DNA of 64,000 nt from DASUNP01 sp963728545 (lineage in GTDB: Bacteria; Acidobacteriota; Blastocatellia; UBA7656), in contig CAVSKO010000003.1 in the NCBI GenBank assembly GCA_963728545.1, positions 1,798,001 to 1,862,000 of the forward strand. Direction: 5' to 3'. Below, one piece after another: positions 1-8,301 of this stretch (positions are counted from its first letter, which is position 1; every line of letters starts with the position of its first letter). The notes beneath the pieces were generated by a model. That model did not search any database. It was not told where the DNA came from and saw only the letters and a list, made by a program, of their open reading frames with translations. A program made the translations under genes and the position numbers.

Positions 1-1846
1 TGTTGATCCTGAAGTGAAAATCACATAAACGAGATTACCCGCAGTTGCACCGCCGTCGCTGTTTTCGGAACTGCTTTGGGCAATGATCGGCCATTCCGCA
101 TCGAGACAAATCACGCGCGCGTCTTGCTCCGGCAGCAGCTTGAGCAATCGTTCTTGCGACAGTATCAGAGGTGCTTGAACGTTCTCCAGCATGTGACCCA
201 GCCGCTCTTTCGGCTGCGTCGGGTCTAACGGCACGTATGCTCCGCCAGCCTTCATTATGCCTAATATTCCAACGATCATTTCTAACGAGCGCTCAACAAA
301 CAGGGCCACAGGTATATCCGGTCCCACTCCCAGGCTTATCAGATAATGCGCCACCATGTTGGCTCGCGCATTCAGTTCCGAATAACTCAGTTGTCCATCT
401 TCAAACACCAGAGCTATTTCATCCGGGGTGCGATCCGCCTGCCGTTCAAATAAAGCGTGGGTGCAAAGGTCGCGCAGGTACGGCTTTTGGGTATTGTTGA
501 ATTCAACCAGTAGTTTCTGTCGTTCGGATTTGCTGAGAATCTCCAGCCCGTTGACCGCAGCTTCCGGATCGTTGATTGCGCTTTCCAGCAGCGTTACAAA
601 TTGCACAGCTAGGCAACTGATTGACTCTCTCCGGATCGATTCAGAATCATAATGAAATTCTGCCGTGAGCGAGTCACCTCGCCTTGTGCAAAAGAGTTTT
701 ACCTTGAAGCGGTCAATGCACATATATTGTTTGTAGACGTAGGACTTTAATCCGTCAGCCCAGGGTTCCGACGGCTGCTCATCATATTCAAACCCGGCGG
801 CGAAAAAGTCCGCCTCCCCATAATTGCGAGCCGAGCCTGAGCCTGGTTCCCAGGTGAAGTATTCCTGCCACTCGTATGCATTGCGGATCGCTGTCTCTAT
901 CTCTTTGAGGACATCACTGAATCGGGAGCTTTCGTCGAAGTGGCATCGCACGGGAAGCGACTTTGCGAGCGGCCCAATCGCTTCACTTAATTCCTCGTGT
1001 TTCCTGCCGTCGCAGATGTAGCCTGCGACAATGTCCGAGCGAGCAGTGATCCGCCACAACAGCGTCTGCCAGCATGCCAGCAAAATCGCGGCCGCCGAGG
1101 TTCTCATATTTTCGGGCGATGGAATCAATCCCGCCAGATACATCGGGATTAATAGCCAATGTGAAATAATCGGTGTCGAATTTTGAGTTTTGTGAAGCAC
1201 CGGCTTCAAAAGGAAGAGTCAATGCCGCTTGTGTAGAAAAGTTTTGTTTGCGCCAATACTCCTTGCCCTTTTCAGCCTCTTCACCTTCGAGCAGATCGCT
1301 CGCCCATTCGGAGAAATTAACGTACTGCAAGGGTTCGTCCGCCCGCCGCTCGCCCTGAAGCCGCGCAGAATAGCTGCGCCCGATTTCGCGAATCAGATTC
1401 CTGATGGCACGGGTATCGGCGCAAAGCGCGGGCAAGCTAATAAGTAAAGCGTGCACATCCTCTGATAGTGTTATTAAGCATGAATATAGAAGAGGGCCTT
1501 TATCGAAATCGAAATCGCGACGGCCTTCCTGTTTAAACACCTCGTCGATTCTCGACATTTGCTCTTGCGCCTCGCAATCGCTGACATCCATCTGCTGCAA
1601 GGAGAGCGAGCCTCTTTCGGCTATCACCTGAAACGGAAACTTCAGACCGGGCTGACGATGAAAGGTCGTGCGTAGAATCTCGTGCCGGGCAATCACTTCT
1701 TCCAAAGCCTTTCGCAGCGCATCTGGCTCCAGTCTCCCTTCGATCAAAAGAGCTGACTGGCCGCGATAAGCAAGGCTGTTTCGTTGCAGCAGCCAGACAC
1801 GTTTCTGCTGGGAAGAGAGTCGAAATCCCTCTTCTTTATGTTGCAT
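1..1846 (-). CDS. NRPS condensation-adenylation protein (partial, frameshifted)
   Basis: Last visible gene of the biosynthetic operon; it continues past the left edge. The start at 1846 gives a condensation domain with the C1-like motif LSSQQKRVW and RHEILRTTF. The usual HHxxxDG motif is replaced by PALCADT, so both histidines are missing while the Asp remains. The frame that starts at 1846 dies at 983, but the same protein clearly resumes one frame over from about 1096 (AAAILLACWQTLLWR) and stays open to position 1. It passes the A1 motif LSYSEL and the A2 motif MKAGGAYVPLD and reaches the A3 core IFTSGST at the window edge. One extra base near 1087-1099 explains the shift, so this is either an assembly error or a real mutation. 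The adenylation substrate cannot be predicted because the specificity residues lie outside the window. The stop of the radical SAM gene is 26 nt upstream. Confidence 0.88.
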
Positions 1847-1872
1847 AAACTATCCTTTCTTTATTGCGCGGC

Positions 1873-3546
1873 CTATGCTTGGCGCGAGAATTCTACCGAG
1901 GCCGGGAAGCACCCTTTGGCCGCCTTAACCAGGCCCCGCATATAATCTTGCTGCATTGCGGTCTTTTGATACTGGGGAACAGAGGCTATTTCCAGCGTCA
2001 ACATCTTGTGCATTATCGCCATCATCTCCTTGAATTTATCAAAGCTGATTCCTCTCCCGATCAAGTATGGAATCGTCCAAAAATCGAATGACCACTGCGG
2101 CAGCCAGATCGATTCGTTGACGGTCAGGAATAACTTGTCGATGTGGTCCATCGCTTCAAGGCTGTCCATTGTCGCGTGACTCCAGACGAACCCCTCACCC
2201 TGAATGGCATATTTGTTGCGCTCTAGCTGAATCGGCGTGCCCGGCTCGCAGTACCACATCTGGGTGCGGTAGTAGTCAGGTCTGTTCTCCTGGATAAAGT
2301 CTATGGTCTGTTGCACGGTCTCTTCTGTTTCGCCGGGGAAGCCGATAATAAACGACGCAAAAGTCATAATCCCGTAGGCGCGCAGCCACTCTATCCCCTG
2401 AGAATATTTTTCAACCGTCGCGGCTTTGTTCATATTCTTCAAGATGGCCGGTGACCCCGACTCGATGCCGAGGAATACCCCCTTGCACCCGCTCTCGGCC
2501 ATCAACTCAATCGCCTCTTCATCCGAGTTGCTGCACCTGAAATATGAGAACCAGTTGAAAGGATAGGCTTTGCGGATCATCAACCGGCATATATCTTTGA
2601 ATCGCGGGAACGGCACATTGAAAGTGTCATCAATGAACACCACATTCTGCACGTCGCCCAATTCCAGAATCGAGTCTAGCTCTCTTTCGATTGTGTCAAG
2701 ACCGGCGAGCGATAAAGCGCCCGCCCTGGCCGGGTAGTTGCAAAAAGAGCACTTGAACGCGCAACTGCGGGCAGTCCGGGTCTGTATAGTGCGGCCAAGA
2801 GTTTTCTCGGGGAAATTACGCCAGTCAATAAAATTTTCATCAAGCGAGTTGTTCTCAGAGACCGTTGCGCTTCTACAGAGTTTTCCATCCTCAAAGTAGA
2901 TTATGTTGGGGACAAAAGCGAGGTTGCCGCCGTTCTTGAGGCACTCGACGATGGCCGAAAGAGTCAGTTCCCCCTGGCCTTCGATCACGTAGATGTCCGC
3001 GCCTATGTCATCCAGAGCGGCTCTGGCTTCGAGCGGCTGATTATTCTTGACATGGTTGGAGATCAAGGGTCCACCGACAACGATCTTGACTTTACTGTTG
3101 TGGCTTCTGATGAACTCGACTATTTCATTCACCGGCAGATTCACAACGTAGAACGTAGTCGTGATCGCCACACAGAGGGGATCACCTGCGAGATACTCGA
3201 TTAATTCCTCTTTCTCGTATTGAAAGAGATTTATGTACTGACTCTCATGGCCCCTCTTTCTTAGAAAGTTCGCCAGATAAGCCGCCGCAAGGTTCGGTAT
3301 ATCACCGGATTTGAACTCTTCGTCTATTCCCGGCGCGCCTATATCCGACCCTGCCACGTCAAATGCGCGGTTGAGCAGCCCCATGTAGTCCAGCTTTTTA
3401 CCGTCCAGATTGATAAAACTAAACTTCAAATCGCGGTAGGCCTCTGAGTCCTCGCCATAGTTTCCCAGAAAGCTTTCGTATCGATTGAACGGAACCTCGT
3501 TATATCCGATTATTATGCAGTCAGGACGCGAAGTTAATTTTTCCAT
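1873..3546 (-). CDS. B12-binding radical SAM protein, PhpK-like methyltransferase
   Basis: A 557-residue class B-type radical SAM enzyme. The N-terminal ~200 residues look like a cobalamin-binding Rossmann domain (TTTFYVVNLPVNEIVEFIR, IVVGGPLISNH). The radical SAM cluster motif CxxxCxxC is visible as CAFKCSFC, followed by VVFIDDTFN and the GIESGS strand. The opening DCIIIGYNEVPFNRYESFLG resembles, from memory, proteins annotated as PhpK-family P-methyltransferases. No phosphonate (C-P bond) gene is visible here, so C-methylation of the peptide or polyketide is equally possible. The frame opens with TTG at 3558, but ATG at 3546 follows a purine-rich GAGAGAGAAA and is preferred. The gene sits between the C-TauD gene and the NRPS gene in one operon. 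Confidence 0.85.
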   Translation of the reverse strand: MEKLTSRPDCIIIGYNEVPFNRYESFLGNYGEDSEAYRDLKFSFINLDGKKLDYMGLLNRAFDVAGSDIGAPGIDEEFKSGDIPNLAAAYLANFLRKRGHESQYINLFQYEKEELIEYLAGDPLCVAITTTFYVVNLPVNEIVEFIRSHNSKVKIVVGGPLISNHVKNNQPLEARAALDDIGADIYVIEGQGELTLSAIVECLKNGGNLAFVPNIIYFEDGKLCRSATVSENNSLDENFIDWRNFPEKTLGRTIQTRTARSCAFKCSFCNYPARAGALSLAGLDTIERELDSILELGDVQNVVFIDDTFNVPFPRFKDICRLMIRKAYPFNWFSYFRCSNSDEEAIELMAESGCKGVFLGIESGSPAILKNMNKAATVEKYSQGIEWLRAYGIMTFASFIIGFPGETEETVQQTIDFIQENRPDYYRTQMWYCEPGTPIQLERNKYAIQGEGFVWSHATMDSLEAMDHIDKLFLTVNESIWLPQWSFDFWTIPYLIGRGISFDKFKEMMAIMHKMLTLEIASVPQYQKTAMQQDYMRGLVKAAKGCFPASVEFSRQA

Positions 3547-3604
3547 TTTCTCTCTCAACTATTCATCATCGGGCTTCTCAGATTGCAGCGAGAGCCGATG
3601 CGCC

Positions 3605-6061
3605 TCAATCGCCCGTAGTTACAGCCTCTAGAGCGGCTTTGATTTTAGGCAGGACATCTTTGGCAGGAATCACATCTCCCATCGTTACGACGATCTTTCG
3701 CGGCCCTGTGTAGGAATTGCGCCCATGCGCGCTCAACATATTATCGAGCATCAATATGTCGCCTTGCTGCCACGGAAAATATATTGCTCGACTGCTATAA
3801 ACTTCCCGAATCTCATCCATCACAGAGTCTTCTATCGTCGAGCCGTCCCCGTAATAGACATTGCGCGGCATCTCTTCCAAGCTGAACAGCGCGAGCATGG
3901 ATTTGCGTACTGACGGCTCAAGGCAGGAGACATGATGCGCTTGCATCTGATTGAAAAAGACTCTCTCCCCCGTCTTCGGATGACTGACGACCGCAGGACA
4001 AACCTTTCGAGTCCGCAGATCGTTTTCTCCCCTCCACTCAAACTCAATGTCCGTTCTTCGGCAATAGTCTTCTACTGCCGACCTGTCTGTAGTGCGGAAG
4101 AACGTTTGCCAGCTGACATCCAGACCCTGAGTGTAGTTTCTGACATACATCAATCCTTTATTCACAAACCGTTCTCTGATCCGTGGATGAATTAGCCGGT
4201 AAACCTCTCGGCAATCAACGATGGGCGTCTCTCCTCCTTGCTGTGGCGCTGTGGCGCAGTAAAACCAAATCTTGAGCGGCCAGCAGTGCATATGCGAGCT
4301 TTCATTATGAAACAGGATAGCCTGGTCGGACGGATAAGGGGTTGAGCCATAGACCTTGCCGCCGATCTCCTCGCGAGGCAGATCACCGTATTCGCCGAAC
4401 AACTCATCGGAAGTGGCTCGCGCGAACTGCTCAAATTCCTGCGAGGAAGCGATGTTGAAGCCCCGAAATAGTATTGCGCCATGCTCTAATAACTTTGCCT
4501 CTATGACCTGGCGATCATTAATGGCCCAATCTAACAGATCGGTATGATCGGCAGCGGGCGTGATTACCAGCGGAAATGTCTCGCCCGGCCTCAGGCCTTC
4601 CATACTCACAGGGTTCAGCCCCTTCAGGTCAATGCCCTTTCGCCTGATGCTTCCGAGCTTCTTGAATTTCAACTCGCGGTTTGATTTGACAGGTGAGGCA
4701 AGCCGCGTCTTTTCCGGTTCGGTGAGCAGTTCCAGCCTGTCAAGATTAGCGTAAGGCTCGGCCGCAACATTGCTCAGTAATATCCGAAAATGCTCCGCCA
4801 TTCGAGAGATGGTAGAAGAGTCGAACAGATCGGTCTTGTAGTGCGACATGACCGAGATCGTGTCATTGCCCTCGACCAGTAATAAGACCAGATCGTATCT
4901 CGCCACCCGCTTCTCAAGTATGAGCGGCTCCATAACGAGATCTCCCGAATTCCTCTGGCCCATCATTGCGTCTATCGCTCCCCCTGTCAGCAGCCTGTCC
5001 ATATTGAACACAACATCAGAAAGCGGCGAGCGGTTCGGCTGCCTCTCAGGTTGGAGTTGTTCAACCACTAGAGGGAATGGGTAGTCCTGGTGATCCAGGC
5101 CGTCAAGCACAGTCTTGTGTACTTGCGCAAGGAATGTACTGAAGGTTGGATTACCCGAAAGATTTCCCCGCAGGATGACGGGATTGGCGAAGTAGCCGAC
5201 GATGCTTTCAAATTCAAACCGGCTCCGGCCAACCATCGGGGAGTTAATCAGAATGTCATCTTGATTGGTGTAGCGATGAAGCAGCGTATAAAACGCCGCG
5301 AGCAGTACCGTATAAAGAGTCACCCCTTCGATCCTGGCCAGCTCCCTGAGCTGCCGCGTCAAATCTTCACTCAGATTGAAGCGGTGAATGGCTCCCTCCA
5401 GGCTGTGAGCCATCGATCTTGGCCGGTCGGTCGGAAGATTGAGCAGGGGCAAATCACCGGCCAGTTGCCTTTGCCAATATGTCCGGAGTCGCTCGCCTTC
5501 CGGCCCCGCGAGCATTTCAGCCTGCCAACGAGCATAGTCGGTGTACTGCGAGGTTAGGGGGCGCACAAATGGCCGAATCCCTGTCTTTTCCGAGGAGTAA
5601 ATTTCTTGAAGCTCTTTGAAGATTATTTCCAGGGAGAAGAAATCTATGGCGATGTGATGCATCGCCAGCAAAAGCGCATGCTCAGAGTGGGACCTGGCGA
5701 ATAGAGTCACCCTCAACAACGGCCCATTCTCAAGGTCGAAGGGGAGGCGGGATTCTTCTACCATTCGGCTGTTCAACTCTTCGTCAGGCCAACCTGAAGC
5801 ATCAACTGTCTGGAAGAAGATTTCCTGATGAGCAAGTATACGCTGAACCGGCACGCCGTTGGTCAGCGTGTAGATTGTCCTGAGCGATTGATGGCGATCA
5901 ACGAGCGCCTGAAATGCGCGTCGCAGAGCGTGAACATCTAAATCGCCTCGGACTGATACGGCAATTTCCAGTGTGTTATAAGGCGCGTCAGCTTTCGACA
6001 TATGATGCAGGAACCACAGTGCCTGCTGCCCGCTTGAGAGGGGGTGATCAATGAGAACCAT
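3605..6061 (-). CDS. Condensation domain fused to TauD/SyrP-like hydroxylase
   Basis: 818 residues in two parts. Residues ~1-450 are an NRPS condensation domain with RHQSLRT and the catalytic motif MHHIAIDF (HHxxxD kept, final Gly replaced by Phe). Residues ~490-810 are a TauD/TfdA-type Fe(II)/2-oxoglutarate dioxygenase with the metal ligands HNE (in ILFHNESSH) and a distal His in LSAHGRNSY, followed by the oxoglutarate-binding Arg in GPRKIVV. Family members of the SyrP type beta-hydroxylate carrier-bound amino acids, often Asp. This fusion probably docks on a neighbouring NRPS carrier and hydroxylates the loaded residue. The start codon overlaps the end of the upstream monooxygenase-ACP gene by 14 nt, which indicates translational coupling. 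There is no adenylation or carrier domain, so it must work in trans. Confidence 0.9.
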   Translation of the reverse strand: MVLIDHPLSSGQQALWFLHHMSKADAPYNTLEIAVSVRGDLDVHALRRAFQALVDRHQSLRTIYTLTNGVPVQRILAHQEIFFQTVDASGWPDEELNSRMVEESRLPFDLENGPLLRVTLFARSHSEHALLLAMHHIAIDFFSLEIIFKELQEIYSSEKTGIRPFVRPLTSQYTDYARWQAEMLAGPEGERLRTYWQRQLAGDLPLLNLPTDRPRSMAHSLEGAIHRFNLSEDLTRQLRELARIEGVTLYTVLLAAFYTLLHRYTNQDDILINSPMVGRSRFEFESIVGYFANPVILRGNLSGNPTFSTFLAQVHKTVLDGLDHQDYPFPLVVEQLQPERQPNRSPLSDVVFNMDRLLTGGAIDAMMGQRNSGDLVMEPLILEKRVARYDLVLLLVEGNDTISVMSHYKTDLFDSSTISRMAEHFRILLSNVAAEPYANLDRLELLTEPEKTRLASPVKSNRELKFKKLGSIRRKGIDLKGLNPVSMEGLRPGETFPLVITPAADHTDLLDWAINDRQVIEAKLLEHGAILFRGFNIASSQEFEQFARATSDELFGEYGDLPREEIGGKVYGSTPYPSDQAILFHNESSHMHCWPLKIWFYCATAPQQGGETPIVDCREVYRLIHPRIRERFVNKGLMYVRNYTQGLDVSWQTFFRTTDRSAVEDYCRRTDIEFEWRGENDLRTRKVCPAVVSHPKTGERVFFNQMQAHHVSCLEPSVRKSMLALFSLEEMPRNVYYGDGSTIEDSVMDEIREVYSSRAIYFPWQQGDILMLDNMLSAHGRNSYTGPRKIVVTMGDVIPAKDVLPKIKAALEAVTTGD

Positions 6062-8165
6062 CTTCAGTCTCTACGGATGCTGATTGGGCGGGGGCAGTTG
6101 CGGTCAATTGCACGAGCAATTGTTCTGCAAGGTCAATAATAGTTCCCCCACGCAGAAACGTCGTCACCGGCACCACAACGCCGAGTTCATCTTCAATGCG
6201 ATTCTTCAATTGGATGGCCATCAGTGAGTCGAGTCCGAGGTCGCTGATTGCTTCCTTTACCTCGACCCTGGAGACAGGCAGCTCCGTCACCCTGGCCACC
6301 TGTTCGCAAATGTAGGACAGCAATATCGGTTCGCGCCGGTCCGGCTCGGCGGCAAGAATAGTGTTTCGCATCAGCGATTCTGTCTCTTTCTTAGAAGGCG
6401 AGCCATTGGTTGAAGAATGCTGAGCGGCTGCTTCAGACTGCTCGTCCGATTGCGCCCAGTCAATATGGTCGGCTTGCCGTAACTGCAAGCCCTGCGCCTC
6501 TACGACGAGACTCCCATCTTCGTTGAACAGGCGCACATCTCCTTCAGACACCCCTGCCGAGGCTTCGGAATTTAATATGGCATGACCCCAGGTCTGCCTT
6601 TCGGGGCGAGTGTGAATCTGCAAGCTGCGCAGGCCCACAAGCATATACGGCGGCTTGCCGTTTTTTGAATCGCCATTAGTTGAATCGTCATTAGTTGAAT
6701 CGCTGCCGTTCGGTAGAGCGGCAGTGAGCAACTGAGAGCAAGCTTGCAAGAAAGCAGGGTGGACGCTGTAAGAGTCGGCCTCGCCTTCCAATGCTTCGGG
6801 CAGCCGCACTCGACCTAAAGCTTCCCCCTCGCGCCGCCAGACGCGCTCTATTGCCTGAAAGCCGAAATCCAGTTGAGCGCCGTGCTGATTCAGATGATCA
6901 TAAAAATCCGAGCCGACAATCTCTTCCGGACATCGGGCCTGAATATCGGCAAAGCTATCCAGATGCCGGTTGTTGAGAGGCGGTTCGGGAATTCTCGATT
7001 TCGCGCGCGAGGAGCCGTCCGAAATTGAAAAGCTGCCCGGCTGTTCAGAAACAGGTATCGCCACTTGCTCAACCCAGGCGGCGGAAGCGCATAGCTCTTT
7101 CACTTGATTAAGGTAGGGCAGCGTCTGCAATACCAGATCAACCGCGACGCCGAAATCTAATTGAAAGAGGATCTCGTCAACTCCGATCTGGCCAAATTCT
7201 GCGATCAACTTAAAGCAGGTTTCCGGCGTCCCGAACAGGACTCTTTTTTGGTAAAGCATGCGATCGGCCACCCACTGCAAGTATTCATCGAGTTCCTCTC
7301 CGGAAAGGCTGTCGAAATCGACCACTTGCTTTCTGCTATAAACGACCGCTTTGAGAAGCGGCGTGGCCGACTTGATATAGCTGGTTAAAGCTCTACAAGC
7401 CTCCTTTTGCGCCAGATCGTCATTGGCCGTAACGAAGGTCGGCATCGCCACTGTCACCTGGCCTGCGTGCGGGTCGTAACCATGCGCTGCCAGCGACTGG
7501 CGGTAGAGGAGTATCTTTTCGGCTAATTCCTCAAAGCTCTGATTAAGCAAATTGGTCAGCAGGTTAGCGCCTATCTCTCCGGCTTTAACGAATGTTTGGG
7601 GGTTGCCGCTTGCGGTAATCCAAATCGGCAACCTCGGTTGCAAGGGGGAGGGATAGGTTTTTATCTCAACCTGTTTTCCATCTACGCCTTTGACCGAGAC
7701 GGTTTGGCCCTGCCAGAGTTTTTGCACGACTTCAATGCCCCGATACATCTCTTCGAAGCGGTCGTTATATCGCTCTGGAAAGAAGATGAAATCATTCGGA
7801 TGCCAGCCGGAAGCAAAGGAAAGGCCGACCCTGCCGCCCGACAGGTTGTCAACGACGGCCCAGTCTTCAGCTACTCGGATGGCATTGTGCAGCGGCAGAA
7901 CGACGCTGCCCGCTCGCAATTGAACTCGCTTTGTCTCGCGGGCAAGCGCGGCCTGCAACACAGCCGGGCTGGGGTAAAGCCCCCCCTCCTTGGTGAAGTG
8001 GCGCTCCGGAATCCAAACGGATGAGAAATCGTGCTGATCGGCGTATCTTGAGCTTTCCAACAGCAAACGGTACTTGTCGCCGGCCCATACGGATTCGCTG
8101 CTTGAGAAAAAAAAGAGACCTAGCTTTATTCGCCTATTGCCATTCTTTCCTGTTAAGGATGTCAT
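6048..8165 (-). CDS. Luciferase-like monooxygenase / second-half dehydratase / ACP
   Basis: 705 residues from the ATG at 8165, which has AGGAG six bases upstream; a longer frame opens at 8192 without a clear ribosome site. Residues ~1-375 are a flavin-dependent luciferase-like monooxygenase of the MupA/Atu3671 natural-product type (SSVWIPERHF, VVDNLSGGRVGLSFASGWHP). Residues ~395-550 match the C-terminal hot-dog half of a PKS dehydratase (AIERVWRREGEALGRVRLP, then HPAFLQACSQ). The catalytic Asp of the usual HPALLDACLQ is Gln here. Residues ~615-690 are an acyl carrier protein with phosphopantetheine Ser in LGLDSLMAIQL. The first half of the same DH fold ends the upstream PKS protein, which has no downstream ACP of its own. 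The two proteins therefore probably form one split module. Confidence 0.88.
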   Translation of the reverse strand: MTSLTGKNGNRRIKLGLFFFSSSESVWAGDKYRLLLESSRYADQHDFSSVWIPERHFTKEGGLYPSPAVLQAALARETKRVQLRAGSVVLPLHNAIRVAEDWAVVDNLSGGRVGLSFASGWHPNDFIFFPERYNDRFEEMYRGIEVVQKLWQGQTVSVKGVDGKQVEIKTYPSPLQPRLPIWITASGNPQTFVKAGEIGANLLTNLLNQSFEELAEKILLYRQSLAAHGYDPHAGQVTVAMPTFVTANDDLAQKEACRALTSYIKSATPLLKAVVYSRKQVVDFDSLSGEELDEYLQWVADRMLYQKRVLFGTPETCFKLIAEFGQIGVDEILFQLDFGVAVDLVLQTLPYLNQVKELCASAAWVEQVAIPVSEQPGSFSISDGSSRAKSRIPEPPLNNRHLDSFADIQARCPEEIVGSDFYDHLNQHGAQLDFGFQAIERVWRREGEALGRVRLPEALEGEADSYSVHPAFLQACSQLLTAALPNGSDSTNDDSTNGDSKNGKPPYMLVGLRSLQIHTRPERQTWGHAILNSEASAGVSEGDVRLFNEDGSLVVEAQGLQLRQADHIDWAQSDEQSEAAAQHSSTNGSPSKKETESLMRNTILAAEPDRREPILLSYICEQVARVTELPVSRVEVKEAISDLGLDSLMAIQLKNRIEDELGVVVPVTTFLRGGTIIDLAEQLLVQLTATAPAQSASVETEDGSH

Positions 8166-8194
8166 CGCGCGCTCCTGAGGTATTCGAGACATCT

Positions 8195-8287
8195 CACCGC
8201 CGCACAGACACAGAGAACACGGAGGTCACACAGAGCAGATAGGTTTTCTCTGCGCCCGACAGTGTTCTCTGTGTCTGTGCGGCGGTG
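8195..8287. repeat. Intergenic palindrome with 26-bp perfect arms
   Basis: Positions 8195-8220 and 8262-8287 are perfect 26-base inverted copies (word CACAGAGAACAC and its complement) around a 41-nt loop. The element fills the gap between the PKS gene and the monooxygenase gene, otherwise part of a tightly packed operon. It resembles low-complexity CTCTGTG/CTTTGCG palindromes that recur between genes in such genomes; a second type lies at 23155-23230. In RNA it would fold into a very stable hairpin that could tune or block readthrough to the downstream genes unless the antiterminator acts. Confidence 0.85.
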
Positions 8288-8301
8288 AATCTTTTTTCAT
8301 T

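Noticed and set aside
5090..5557. 155-codon plus-strand frame inside the C-TauD gene
   Set aside because: A shadow of the condensation domain coding sequence.
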